In this document: one piece after another, positions 1-23,089 of the stretch | Layout of the letters: every line of letters starts with the position of its first letter | Numbering within the stretch: the first letter of the stretch is position 1 | Assembly: GCF_039555335.1 (NCBI RefSeq) | Contig: NC_092640.1 | Coordinates: forward strand, 27,747,446-27,811,445 | Length of the DNA: 64,000 bases | Source: Amphiura filiformis | Taxonomy: Eukaryota > Echinodermata > Ophiuroidea > Amphilepidida > Amphiuridae | Reading direction: 5' to 3' | The notes under the pieces: generated by a model | The model's input: only the letters and a program-made list of their open reading frames with translations | Databases searched by the model: none | Told to the model about the DNA's origin: nothing | Program-made: the position numbers and the translations under genes

Positions 1-405
1 AATACAGTCCGCGCGTATTAAACCAACTACGTTCAGACCAGTTTCTGGGATTTGTTTTGACGAATTCACATTGGCGCTGTGCACAGTGTCACTGTCACTG
101 TGAAGAAGTACGTATTTAACTGGTAGCGTTTGCCAAAGCGAAGACTGATTTTCTTTCGTTCAGAAAACTCAGCAAGCTTTATTACTAGTACTTGATCAGT
201 CATAAATGTAGAACATAAAACTTTATCTTTTTTAGTTCCATGTTGTTTTATTAACATTACTTCGAGTTTTATGTCAATATTTAGGTATATTATAGACAGA
301 CTTTACTCTACCGCGGTTAGAGAACAAGTAAATTCAAATTGCCGGGCGCAATTATTTCTTTCCAATCGCGCACGCCATGGCGATCTCTGATTGGATGAAA
401 ATACA
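1..405. other. No gene recognised upstream of the receptor gene
   Basis: AT-rich sequence with no coding region that I can support. The short open frames here have no domain signal. Confidence 0.4.
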
Positions 406-464
406 ATGGATCAATTACATATACCCACACTACTAACAATCTGGTTGTTAGTGGCACATATTAA
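406..464 (+). CDS. Candidate signal-peptide exon
   Basis: An ATG opens a short frame encoding MDQLHIPTLLTIWLLVAHI, a polar start followed by a hydrophobic stretch as in a signal peptide. It is followed directly by a consensus splice donor GTGAGT at 465-470. It lies upstream of an IgGFc-binding exon that lacks its own signal peptide. The exon ends in phase 2, whereas the next recognised exon starts in phase 1, so one more small exon would be needed between them, or this exon is not part of the gene. Low confidence. Confidence 0.28.
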
Positions 465-524
465 GTGAGTAATGATATCACGTCCCATATTTGTTAATGT
501 CCTGCGTGCTAGAATGCTGTTCAG

Positions 525-780
525 GGGCGTAGCCAGCTTTCATGGTCAGGTGGGGGCAAAATAGAAATTTCGGGGGCAAAGACGAGAACAATTTTACGGT
601 TTTGTCCCGGTATTATCTGTCGGATATATACTTATAGCGGTTGTGTTGAGAGAGACTGTGCATATAATGGTCTTCGGGCTTCCAAAATAGGACTTTATTG
701 GGACAATGTGCTCGCGTAGGGCGTAAAAATTTGGTATTTGACGCTATTTTGGCCCATGATCGGGTTTAACTTTTAAGGAA
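525..780. repeat. Degenerate dispersed-repeat fragment
   Basis: Starts near the motif AGGGGCGTAGCCAG followed by GGGGGCAAA blocks. A related motif is present in reverse orientation near 35490. This looks like old transposon sequence; no coding potential was recognised. Confidence 0.3.
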
Positions 781-1061
781 AAAGGCTCCTTGTCACTTTT
801 CTTTTCTTTTACCTTCCCGATTTTCTCTTTCATTTTACGTCAGAGGGGCACTCTGCCTCACCGCTGGACACGCTACTGTGCCTGTTTCATAAATTTTAAA
901 ACTGGTATTTTTTATCAGATACGTGAGGGCGCGTATCAGTTTATGCAAAACGTCACAGTCACTACTCCATCTGGATCCGGAGGCACCTATTGGTATCATA
1001 GGACAATGCGCGGATTTAGGGTTCATCTGTCAGAAGTCAATTTGTACCAAATTTCCTTCCC

Positions 1062-1305
1062 ATAATGCAATACCGTAAACGTTCGCCTAATGGCGCACCT
1101 GGGCTCCTTTGCCTTGGAGTAAATTTCATGTACAAATAGAGAGCTCCCTCCTCTAAAAATCCCAACAAGAATTAAGGGTATGTGCCCTTATTTGCTGGTG
1201 GGATTTTTATGGGAGGGCACTTTTAGTTTGTGTCTAAAATTCCAGTTATGTCAAGGGAGCCCATAGCGCCATTAGGCGAACGTTTACGGTATGCATATTG
1301 CATAA
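1062..1305. mobile_element. Foldback MITE of about 240 bp
   Basis: The left arm around 1066-1107 (ATACCGTAAACGTTCGCC and onward) is the near-perfect reverse complement of the right arm around 1255-1292. The palindrome continues inward (CTAAAAATCCCA against TGGGATTTTTA), so nearly the whole element can fold into one hairpin. It has no coding capacity. Confidence 0.75.
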
Positions 1306-1773
1306 TAAATGAGATGGATTAACCACCGATTTGTATCTATTATTATGCAATACGCCTACTGTATTGTGGGAAGGATTTTAGAACGAATTGACTCCCAGTA
1401 GAGAAACCGTTAATTGACCGATCATTTAAATTAAATCACTTTCAGGTTTCTACTCGAAATGAGACTAGTACCTAAATTATTTCAAGGAGGAAGCCTTAGT
1501 TCAAGATATTAACAGCAGTTATCTATTAGGTAGTGCTGACGCTAACATAGTGGTTTACCTCCCGTTTCAATCATTCTATATGCTGGGAAAGGGGGGTAAC
1601 TGATTTTAGTGCTTGATCAAGCTAGATCTGGGAACTTCCACAGTAATGTTATGTGATCTAACGGAATGCCTGTAAGGATGCATTAATTAACTTGAGAGAA
1701 TACACAAACTCGGGGAAACCCTTATTACATATTTGCTAATATTTGTAATACTCATTATTGTTTTCTTTAACAG

Positions 1774-13384
<11,611 letters not shown>

Positions 13385-14470
13385 ATTCTAAACGTACACC
13401 CACTCGCACCCATATAAACACTGCGCACATGTAAATACACCCCTGAACCATTATGCACATGCTCGACCTTAGTATAAAAGTACCACCCCCCCACACACAC
13501 ACACAGACAAATTGCGATGGTACCACTTTGACCGTCTAAATATCTTTAGTTGCTGTCCCAGATGGTCCACAGGTTCCTTGGTCATCAAACAAACCGAAGA
13601 TTTTTCTCGATATAACGGTCACTGATTGGTTAGATAAGCCCGCGCAGCCTGAGTTGTTACTGCACTATTGGAGCTGTCCGATGGTATATAACATCCATGT
13701 AATCGTGGTGGTCAAGGTCATATAATGTGGTTAACGATCAATTGAGGTTGTAAAATAGGCTGAGAACGGAAAAATTATCACATGAATAGCACAATTCCCA
13801 ATTTCAACCAACTTTTAGCATCATAGCTGTAATATAAGTTTCATACAAAGGTCAAAATTTAAGGTCAAGTTGTGAGACGGTTTGCTTTAAAAGAGTAAAT
13901 CCGATTGTAATTTTCAAGGTATTCAAGATCAGAAAAAGATGTAAAATATGTTATTTAATAAAGACAGTGGACCTTCGCCCAATTTCCACTTGATGCAATA
14001 AATAGAGAGAGAGTTCATCTTGAGGGCGAGTGTCCCCGAATTATTAAGGGATCACTCTCAGTTGGAAATTTTAAACATTGTTTTGCACTGTATCTTTAAA
14101 GGTAATGACGATAAGAACATCAAAGTATACATTTCCAGAAAGGAAGTGATATAAGAAATTTTTTCGTTCACCATAACAACTTACCTTAAATTTCCAAATC
14201 GATGAAAACTGCCAATTCATGTTCTACATTAAGACACACACTAGAAACTGTTTTATTTGCACGCCCTTTGTCTCCTCCGTTATTCTCTTCATTATATCTC
14301 TCAAGTTGGTCCGAAGCCTTTCAACATCAGTGCCTTCTAGTTGAAGTAGTGACTAAAGGCACCACCTATCTTTACACTGAACAAGCTGATGACATCATAC
14401 TTCTTGGGTCATATTTATCTCCTAAGTCACGTATATTACTCACTTTTGAATCATTTCAGACAATTGAATG
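13385..14470. other. 3' flank of the receptor gene; no gene seen
   Basis: Contains a short (CA)n tract at 13488-13505 and probably 3' untranslated sequence. No domain-bearing frame was found on either strand. Confidence 0.5.
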
Positions 14471-14479
14471 CCAGCCAGT

Positions 14480-14985
14480 TTCATGTAAACAAGTTTGACA
14501 AGATTTTTATTAGTTGTAGAGAAATGACACTTATACTATTGAATCCAAGATCCACAATCCGCAAATTCTTCATGTTGTGGAATATATTTGATGGCAATTA
14601 TTGTATTTCGTTACTTGTTAAGTTCAAATATTTTAAGCGATCAAAACTGCTCTTCATAAACGCGGTTACGTTTTTCTCAGTTCAAGCACTATAATATCGG
14701 CTGGATTGTTAAATGACGGTAATACGACAATGTTATTATTCTGTAAATTCAAAAATTCTAAGTTTATTAAAATATTGAATGTGTATTTAGGTATATCTTT
14801 CAAAACATTGTTACTGAAATCAAGAATCATTGAACAAAATAGATGGTATTCTTGATACGTTGTTATTAGCCATGTTAAGTGAAATTAAAGTATTCATAAT
14901 TATCCATGGCACCAGTTGATACGTAATGAATTTGGTTATTTTCAAAATTAAAGACCTTTAAACCTGGTAAAATGATTCCTTTACG
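14480..14985 (-). pseudogene. LRR (Toll-like) pseudogene fragment
   Basis: Read on the minus strand, consecutive leucine-rich repeats are visible in shifting frames: LPGLKVFNFENNQIHYVSTG, SLNMANNNVSRIPSILF, ILDFSNNVLKDIPKYTF, LINLEFLNLQNNNIVVLP and FDRLKYLNLTSNEIQ, the last followed by an in-frame stop. At least two frameshifts and one stop mark it as dead. It differs in sequence from the three TLR genes to the right and abuts a plus-strand TLR fragment at about 14990. Confidence 0.8.
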
Positions 14986-14994
14986 GATTGCTTC

Positions 14995-15264
14995 GGGCCA
15001 CACTTGGATTTGAGCAATAATAACATACAGGACATGTACCATGATAGGGAGTACATGAGCTCTGGATTGAAATCCCTGGATATCTCAAGGAATCCCATGA
15101 GGCGTATGGACCTTGGATTGCTTGGTAATATCAGTAATGTGTATTTGAATGATAATAAGAGAGAAACCATTTCGATTTACATTAATAATCCCATCAATGT
15201 AACACTCAGATCTATTTTGATAAATAAAAATATGTTATTAATCATGATGAACGCATTCAGTTGA
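14995..15264 (+). pseudogene. TLR ectodomain fragment
   Basis: Encodes LDLSNNNIQDMYHDREYMSS, GLKSLDISRNPMRRMDLGL and LGNISNVYLN, matching the mid-ectodomain of the three TLR genes (for example GLKSLDISWNPIRHMDLGSL in the first). Homology fades after about 15200. There is no start, LRRCT, transmembrane or TIR part, so this is a relic. Confidence 0.85.
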
Positions 15265-16020
15265 ACTCGAAATTATAGTGATATTTATTACATCAAAATA
15301 CTAGTAAATGGTTATGAAAAAGTTTATGTAATTATATTAGTGACAGTAACAGTAAAGTATACGTAGGTAGGCTTAGATATATTATTGAATGCAACATATT
15401 TTAATGGCACTTCAATACTGAACAGTTCTGATTTTAGAATTTACCAGTTTATTAATCGCGAAAGCCCGAGTTAAAAATCGACTATGTACTTTGTATTTTT
15501 AACAGGACTTTGATCGGGTACTTAATCCCTAACACACACTGTGCATGTTTGTTTATCAGTCCAATTTAATCGCAAGCACACAGCCTGTACGAACAAGACG
15601 TGCTCATGGGATGCACCTAGTGCACAAAGCACCGCATAATGTGTACGATGTAGAAAGAAAGAAAGAAAGAAAGAAAGCAATCAATGGTATAATGGTACGT
15701 GCCCAGAGGATTTAAACCATAACGAGATCTGGGCAACCAATCACAAGCCAGGTCCATTTAAAGATGCATTACATCATGGCCAATTTTAGTTGGCCAGAAA
15801 TCCGACAATCTCATCCATAGACAACCGTGTTAAACATGTTAACCGCAATCAAAAGTAAGTAGTCCACTTGGGAAGCCCACAGAGGGAGTACGGTGACTAT
15901 CAATTGTTCACAAATTAATTAAATCAGAGTTTTATGGGCAATATGGGCAAGTTGTCATTAAGGGTCACTTCAGGTCAGACGGAATACCTTCAAGATGCTT
16001 CTTCTGAAACAAATGACACT
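15265..16020. other. Intergenic; no gene recognised
   Basis: Includes a short (AAAG)n run at 15652-15678. No coding or RNA gene was recognised. Confidence 0.5.
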
Positions 16021-16025
16021 TCTAA

Positions 16026-16410
<385 letters not shown>

Positions 16411-17190
16411 TTTCAGTCCATATAAATGTACCCTTGCTACTTTCATAAAATGTCATAAAATTAACCTTGATCAAAGATTGGATTTCATTTATATAAGCCG
16501 ATGCAGGATGTTTTACAAAGAGAGAACTTGTTGTGACACAGGGAATAAGAAAAACAAAAGCATAGCAATAAAACCTTCACTTGCTGTATCAGTTTTTATC
16601 CTAGCTGCATTAGAGAAGAACTTAACAATACAAGCAGTATTTAAGGGACACTATAGACTTGTCATATAATCACCATGGACCTATTTATTTACATGTTCAA
16701 ATAGTTTTTTTCTCGAAATTAATTGTGATGCCCAGTGATGTACTAAAATACCATGTGAAATACTAAAGCCTGAAGTGCTTTAATTACTGTAAAACTTTTA
16801 AGTTAAAAGTTTTTATATTAAATCGGGGGATCTCCGGTTTTATTTTGAGTTTAGGACGAATCCCACACCACCTATATGGACCCCTGGTTTTTGTTTTTCC
16901 CAATGACCATGGTTTCCAATCATCCACCTACAGCTTCTTTTGATGTAAATTGCATTGGACCTCTTCAACTTCAACAGGCAATTGTCATATTTTGATACAA
17001 CTCACTGATCATGACAAAATATCCTGAAAAGGGCTAAATAGTCAGCAGATTTTCACAATCTGTTGCCTAATTACCCCTCTTTTTGCAGACATACACTGGG
17101 TGACATCCTTCTTCCGAAGACTTTGGTCATTAATAGTCAGAGTCCCCAACTTTCATGTTCTGATACATGTAGGTATGTCACTTTTATAAT
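16411..17190. repeat. Duplicated TLR 5' flank, left part
   Basis: Segments such as GCATAGCAATAAAA, TTGCTGTATCAGTTTTTATC and CAGACATACACTGGGTGACATC recur upstream of the third TLR at 36160-36850. The homology is broken here by the insertion at 17199-19628 and resumes after 19670. Confidence 0.7.
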
Positions 17191-17198
17191 GTGAGTAC

Positions 17199-19628
17199 TA
17201 GGGTGATTCAAAAATACAAAAGTTTTGATTTTTTACCGGGCCAACCCCTAATATTGTTCATTTTGGTATAAAAATACATCATGCAAAATTTAATGAAATT
17301 CAAATAATTTTTAGAGGGTGCGCCCAGGCTTTGAAGTTTTGTGTGTGAAGTCTATGAGGATTTTTGGTAATTTTCACTCAACCCACAGAAAGTAATAATC
17401 AACTTATCTAACTATGCTATAAAACTGTTAGCATGTAGTCTTAGGTATTCATGAAACAAATAGGTAAGAAAAATTAAATGAAAATATTGACAAGCGGAGA
17501 AAATTCAAAATTGTGACATGATCAAGGGAGATGAGTAACATGTCGACCATGGTCGAAAATAAGTTTTACATGGGTTCCTAAAGAGGACATTTAGAACTCT
17601 CAGAAACTAAAAAGCCCATGTTGATACGACTTTCCATTGCGAAGTTACGGCAATTTATCAATCGCTGAAAACAATGTAAAACAAAAGAATTTGAACACTT
17701 TCTTTGCCAATATCTCAAAATCAATATTAGCGACATGTGACTCATTTCCCTTGATCGTGTCACAATTTATCTCAATTGTTCCAATGGTGGGAAAGCAGTA
17801 GACAGAACAGCCAAAACATTCGGCCAGTCCTCTGTCCACAGGAAAATATTATAATTAGGATAGCCTATAATAGACTGAATGAATGGTATAAATATTCTCT
17901 ATTGTGTTTTCAGATTTAGTGACCTGTCATCCACTTGGAAATACTACAGAGAATACAAAATGTCCATCTCTCCTCTTCCCATGGTGTATTGTATCTATTG
18001 AGTTGAATGGTCAAATAGCTTTATTTTTAACTGTCATAATCAAAGAGCTTTTAATAGAAATATAGTCGCAATTGATTATATTGTTTTGTTCGTTTGATGC
18101 CGATTAGAAGTTGCGACAGGATATTCATAAAAGTGGTACCAATGTTTCGAACAAGGGGTTCCGCCATTAAATTGGTCACTGATCCGGCATCATATTAACG
18201 CTCTACACAACAGGCGAGTATCAATAAGTGACCACACTACAGTCATGTGTAAGGGCAGTCATGTGTAAAGTGGTACCATTGTACTCACGTATCCCAAATG
18301 TGTGCTTGTGTGGGTCTGAAGTCTATAAAGGAGGCTTTAGCTGTCGATGCAATCATCTTTACCACCCAACTGACGTTAGGCGTTTCATTTAAATAAATTG
18401 AATGCTCTTGCTGATCGATTACACATTAGAATGTATGAAGGCTGCCATGTCCAGCCCATATATCTATATTACACTATAATGGTAATCGCTATACGTATAC
18501 ATGTAAGTATAAGTATAGGCCTATAAAGGTTGTTTTTAAGAAATTTCCATTTAATTTTATTTTAAGAGAGAGATTGGTATAGAAATAGTGGCGTACCCAA
18601 AGAGGGGAGGGGGTTGGGGAGGGGCAGATTCACCTCTGTGAGAAGTCTTGGGAGGGGAGGAGGGAGGAAGAGGGGATATGGAGAATGAGAGAGGGCTGGA
18701 GGAAGGGATTAATAAAGACAAGTAAATAGAAATATAAGGAAAAATATGGGAATGAGAGAGGGAGGGTGAGAGGGGACAATGAGAGGGAGGGAGTGATAAA
18801 GTGTAGGCCTAGGAAAGAATAAGTACAGAGAAGGGAAAAGAAAGGAATGATGAATACATTTAATAACAATTATTAGGCCTATATAATAACTATATAAACA
18901 CATAACAGCACTGGGCAGCCATTCGATGATGTCAATGCCTTTATTCGTTACATAATCAAAACGCCCAGTCAGATGTATTTCACACCTACCAAACAAAAGT
19001 CACCCAATTTCGAAAACTGGACGTTGAATGTACACTCTCATGAATATTGATTGGCAACATTTTCCAATATGTCAGCGCTCTAATCGGAAACAATAGAACA
19101 ATGGACCCCGCAGAGCGTTGGTCATAATGGCCAGAAAGACACTGGTATTATAAATCCTAGCATTATGCAGGAAAGCATTATGGGAGCCTGCAATATCAAC
19201 TTGATAGCTAGTGGATATGCCTTTGTTAATATTCATGAGTTTATTCATCTGCCTTTGCATAACTATTACAAGAAGTTGAACTATCAGCAGTGCTACTGAG
19301 CGGATTCACTCCCTCTTCAGTGAATGTACTTTTTTCATTAATATAGACAGTCTTGAACTTGGTGATTTAAATTTCCGACGGGTTTACATAGGAAACATGT
19401 GTATCTAACACATCTGAGAAATTCATCCACATAAGTTGAGTCTTTGTGTGAAAATACTGTTGGAGAAACATTTTGCACCATAACCCAAAACTTCAAAGCC
19501 TGGGCGCACCGTCCAAAGTTGATCTAAATTTTATGAAATTTTGCATGATGCATTTTTACACCAAAATGAACAAACTTAGATGTTGGCCCATCAAAAAATA
19601 AAAACTTTTGTATTTCTGAATCGCCCTA
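17199..19628. mobile_element. hAT-like non-autonomous transposon, 2430 bp
   Basis: Perfect 8-bp direct repeats GTGAGTAC lie at 17191-17198 and 19629-19636. The element starts TAGGGTGATTCA and ends with the complement of TAGGGCGATTCA; the inverted similarity extends about 145 bp at each end (17199-17345, 19482-19628). The 8-bp duplication and TAGGG ends suggest the hAT superfamily. No transposase frame was recognised. The empty-site arrangement is visible upstream of the third TLR near 36930. Confidence 0.85.
18065..19090. repeat. Dispersed repeat nested in the hAT-like element; also at 56100-56980
   Basis: Blocks ATTCATAAAAGTGGTACCA, GGTTCCGCCATTAAATTGGT and CAACATTTTCCAATATGTCA recur in the same order at 56137-56960. 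Confidence 0.65.
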
Positions 19629-19636
19629 GTGAGTAC

Positions 19637-20083
19637 CCTCCCCACAACCATGGCTCATTAATTTGCGGAGCAGCAAGAAACGTTATTTCATGTCCCTTTA
19701 ATATAAAATCTTTACCTTGATATAGCAAGTACTACACAAAAGCAAGATGAAGGACATCATGTAGTTGGTATAACCTTCGAAGGAAAGAAGTAAAACTGAC
19801 TGACATTGGTGGTCTGAAATTTTCCCACACATATTGGTCTGAAATGTTTCCATACGTACTTTTGGCGATCAACCTTTCACACTCACAATTTCAATAGTCT
19901 CTGTTTGCTGTGTATTTGTTAAAAACACTTCAGAATATTTTTGCTCATCTACCTGTGTTTTTTTTCATTTGAAAGAAACTAAGAAAATAAGATAGGACAT
20001 ACTACTAGCATCTATCCAGCCAGACATGAAAAAGAAATTCTACAATTATTAGACAATTGGTGTCTATGATGAAAGTGTTCATC
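19637..20083 (+). promoter_or_regulatory. Proximal 5' flank and leader of TLR copy 1
   Basis: Resumes homology with the third TLR's upstream region (TTATTTCATGTCCCTTTAA; CATTTGAAAGAAAC). The leader just before the start lacks the segment holding TTTGCTGACAG that precedes the third copy's ATG. No TATA box can be assigned with confidence. Confidence 0.45.
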
Positions 20084-23000
20084 ATGAAGTTCTCTCTAAT
20101 CTGTCTGTTTGCTGTACTCGCTATCACGGAATCATCCAGTAAATTCACCTACCCAAAGGGCTTACCGTGCAAGGTATATAATGGCACCAGCTGTGACTGT
20201 AGTAATAGACAGCTTTCAAGTATTCCACTGCTAAAAGGCCAAAATGTCAAGAGTCTAGATTTTAGTTATAATCAACTTCAAACTGTCTATGGGATAAGTT
20301 TCATTCATCTAACTTCACTTCAGCATTTAGATTTGAGTCATAATCAACTTGAAGCTGTCTATGGTAAGAGTTTCATTCATCTGACTTCTCTTCAGAGTTT
20401 AGATTTGAGCAACAACCAGATACTGGAGATCACAAATTTTACATTCTCAGGACTGAACAAACTGGAAACTCTAGATCTAAGCTATCAAGGAAGCTATCGT
20501 AGTCGTCTTACCTTGCATGGAACTCCATTTTACTCTACTGCATCATTAAAGAAGTTAGATATTACTTATAGTAGTTTGTCTAGTCTATCACCATCAGTAT
20601 TTAGTGGATTACAAGAGCTGCAAGAGCTTGATATATCAGGGAATGATATTTCAATCCCTGATTCTGTTTTCCAAGGTTTAACTAAACTGACTCAGTTGGA
20701 TGCAAGTTATCTATTGAATACCGGATATCCAGTGTCAGCTGCTCTGTTTAAAGATCTTATTAATCTGGAATATTTAGATGTATCCTCATTCTTAATGATT
20801 ACTTTACCAGAGACATTGTTTGTGAATCTCATCAATCTGAAACATTTAGATCTATCAAACAATGACATATCAAGCTTACCAGAAACATTGTTTGTTAATC
20901 TTACACATTTAACATATTTAGACATTTCCATTAATTCCTTATTCTCTACTCCTTGCACAGCAATAGAAGGTCTCCCAATGGTATCAACACTATATATGAC
21001 TTACAATAGCTTTGACTATTCAACTTGTTCTTTTGAGAGTATGACTCGTCTCAAGGAGGTGAGCACATCATATAATATCCATAAATTTCATACTGAATAT
21101 TGGAATGACGCCAAATGGTCAGAACTAATCACGAAGTTACCAGCTACACTATCAACACTAAACATGGGTGTAAGTGGTGAAGCTGTATTTCAATCTGTGA
21201 TGCCTGAATCATTGAATTCATCTCTGTCATTGTTGACAATTTGCTTCTATTGCACTAATTATTTCGATGTATCAGTTGAAGATGATGTATTTAGTATGTT
21301 TTTGTACTTGAAAAAATTGAGTATAAACACACATAGTTGTTCTACAAAAAATAAATTAACACATCTATCAAAATATGCCTTTCGAGGTTTATTCCAACTT
21401 AATTCATTGGACCTTAGTTATGCTGGTCTCAGTGAATTTTCTTATGAAACCTTGGAAGTACTTGCAGACACACTGGAACACTTGAATATAAGCAATAATA
21501 ACATACTGGATATATACCATGATGGGCGATACGTGATCTCAGGTTTGAAATCCTTGGATATCTCATGGAATCCCATAAGGCATATGGACCTTGGATCGCT
21601 TGGCAATGTCACTAATGTGTATTTGAATTCTCTTATTACGGATATTTTTTTCTTGTCCATTAGCACCTTCAATGTAGCCCTCAGATCTATTTACATTTCC
21701 GTTGAACATGTTGCAACGGTCTACTATGATTCTCCATTGCCGTTGTGTTCTTTATCCCTTGCACTTGAGACAGTTAACCTCAGTAAACTTAAATTCAATG
21801 AATCTGCACCATTTGTATTGGGTAAATGTTCACATCTCAAGTCACTTTCCATATCTGACTCAGAAGGAGTCCATTTGATTTTTAAAGACAAAAGTGACAA
21901 TCTTGCTCACCTAGAAAAACTGACATTAACAAACTGTAATGTATTGCTAATTGACCAATTTCTTCTTGAGAATATTAATGAAAATTACTTTTCTTCGCTG
22001 GGAAACCTAGAACATTTAGATCTCAGTCGTAATACAATAGAAAGTTTACAAGAAAATCAATTTCATTATATGTCACATCTCACCTACCTTAATCTGACTG
22101 GAAACAAACTTGGCAATTTGAATGCCTTGAAACATCTCTATGGTCTACAAACACTCATTGTATCTGGTAATGCATTGACTACACTACCTGCCGCTCTGAT
22201 GAAAATACCATATGATGTACAGCATGTTGAATTTGGCGACAACTTATTTTCTTGTACCTGTGATATACAACCCCTGCAACATTGGATACTGACAGATACA
22301 AAAACATACATAGATCCACTGTCTCCATACCTGTGCAATGATCCTGCAATCAGAGAGGATCTTGGTATTACAGAATTTAGTTTAGACTGTAGTCTGCATC
22401 TTGAATACTACATTGCTCCAAGCATGTCAGGTCTATTTGTTATTTGTGTAATAGTTTATATAATTTATATTTATAAATATCGATGGCGCATACATTACAA
22501 ATGCTGGATTTTGTGTTATCAGAGAAGATATCAACGATATATAGATAATGATGATGATGCTGATATCAATAGCGATGATGAAGAGGATGTTGATGCCCCA
22601 TATGAAGCGCCAATAATGAGACGACGATATCATGCTTATGTTGCCTACCATAGAGACAATGAAGCATGGATAAATGATCAACTCATTCCAAACATTGAAG
22701 ATGGACCAGAACGGTTCCGGCTTTGTCTTAAAGACAGAGGTGACATTCCAGCAGGGCATTATATTCTCAATGCCATATGTCATGGTATTAATCAAAGCCG
22801 CAAAACTATCGCAGTTTTATCCGAGAATTTCATGGATGATGGATGGTGTCATTATCAACTACATTTTGCACAAATGCGAATGGTAATGGACAATGCTGAT
22901 GTACTTATTCTTGTACAGATTGGAGAAATTCCTGATCATAAAAAGACATTGTTGCTTCGTCAGCTATTATGCTATAAGGAAGTGTTGAAGTGGCCTGATA

Positions 23001-23089
23001 ATGTGGATGGACAACAGCTGTTTTGGAATCAGTTGAAGATGAAACTACGTAAACCAGGACGAGTAGACCGTAGATTTGACGCGGTTTGA
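20084..23089 (+). CDS. Toll-like receptor, copy 1 (intact)
   Basis: A 1001-residue LRR-TM-TIR receptor in one exon. I start at ATG 20084 (MKFSLICLFAVLAITESSSK, a signal peptide) because this position is shared with the third copy; in-frame ATGs at 20066 and 20069 lie upstream, and the frame's first apparent start is only TTG. Order: a short Cys-rich N-cap (LPCKVYNGTSCDCSNRQL), about 20 LRRs, one LRRCT (SCTCDIQPLQHWIL), a transmembrane helix at about 780-800, a basic then strongly acidic linker (DNDDDADINSDDEEDVD), and a TIR domain from about residue 849. TIR box 1 is YHAYVAYH, box 2 LCLKDRGDIPAGHY, box 3 FW. The single LRRCT makes it V-type. Ligand unknown; TIR-adaptor signalling is expected from the family. 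One LRR is shortened by 15 residues relative to copy 3. Confidence 0.97.
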   Translation: MKFSLICLFAVLAITESSSKFTYPKGLPCKVYNGTSCDCSNRQLSSIPLLKGQNVKSLDFSYNQLQTVYGISFIHLTSLQHLDLSHNQLEAVYGKSFIHLTSLQSLDLSNNQILEITNFTFSGLNKLETLDLSYQGSYRSRLTLHGTPFYSTASLKKLDITYSSLSSLSPSVFSGLQELQELDISGNDISIPDSVFQGLTKLTQLDASYLLNTGYPVSAALFKDLINLEYLDVSSFLMITLPETLFVNLINLKHLDLSNNDISSLPETLFVNLTHLTYLDISINSLFSTPCTAIEGLPMVSTLYMTYNSFDYSTCSFESMTRLKEVSTSYNIHKFHTEYWNDAKWSELITKLPATLSTLNMGVSGEAVFQSVMPESLNSSLSLLTICFYCTNYFDVSVEDDVFSMFLYLKKLSINTHSCSTKNKLTHLSKYAFRGLFQLNSLDLSYAGLSEFSYETLEVLADTLEHLNISNNNILDIYHDGRYVISGLKSLDISWNPIRHMDLGSLGNVTNVYLNSLITDIFFLSISTFNVALRSIYISVEHVATVYYDSPLPLCSLSLALETVNLSKLKFNESAPFVLGKCSHLKSLSISDSEGVHLIFKDKSDNLAHLEKLTLTNCNVLLIDQFLLENINENYFSSLGNLEHLDLSRNTIESLQENQFHYMSHLTYLNLTGNKLGNLNALKHLYGLQTLIVSGNALTTLPAALMKIPYDVQHVEFGDNLFSCTCDIQPLQHWILTDTKTYIDPLSPYLCNDPAIREDLGITEFSLDCSLHLEYYIAPSMSGLFVICVIVYIIYIYKYRWRIHYKCWILCYQRRYQRYIDNDDDADINSDDEEDVDAPYEAPIMRRRYHAYVAYHRDNEAWINDQLIPNIEDGPERFRLCLKDRGDIPAGHYILNAICHGINQSRKTIAVLSENFMDDGWCHYQLHFAQMRMVMDNADVLILVQIGEIPDHKKTLLLRQLLCYKEVLKWPDNVDGQQLFWNQLKMKLRKPGRVDRRFDAV

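Noticed and set aside
1758-1773. TTG start for the IgGFc-binding frame
   Set aside because: These bases form a splice acceptor (TTTTCTTTAACAG); the exon begins at 1774 in phase 1.
22433-22886. Frames overlapping the TLR transmembrane/TIR region in other phases (also at 29316-29712 and 39762-40215)
   Set aside because: They recur only because the TIR sequence is conserved; no independent domain.
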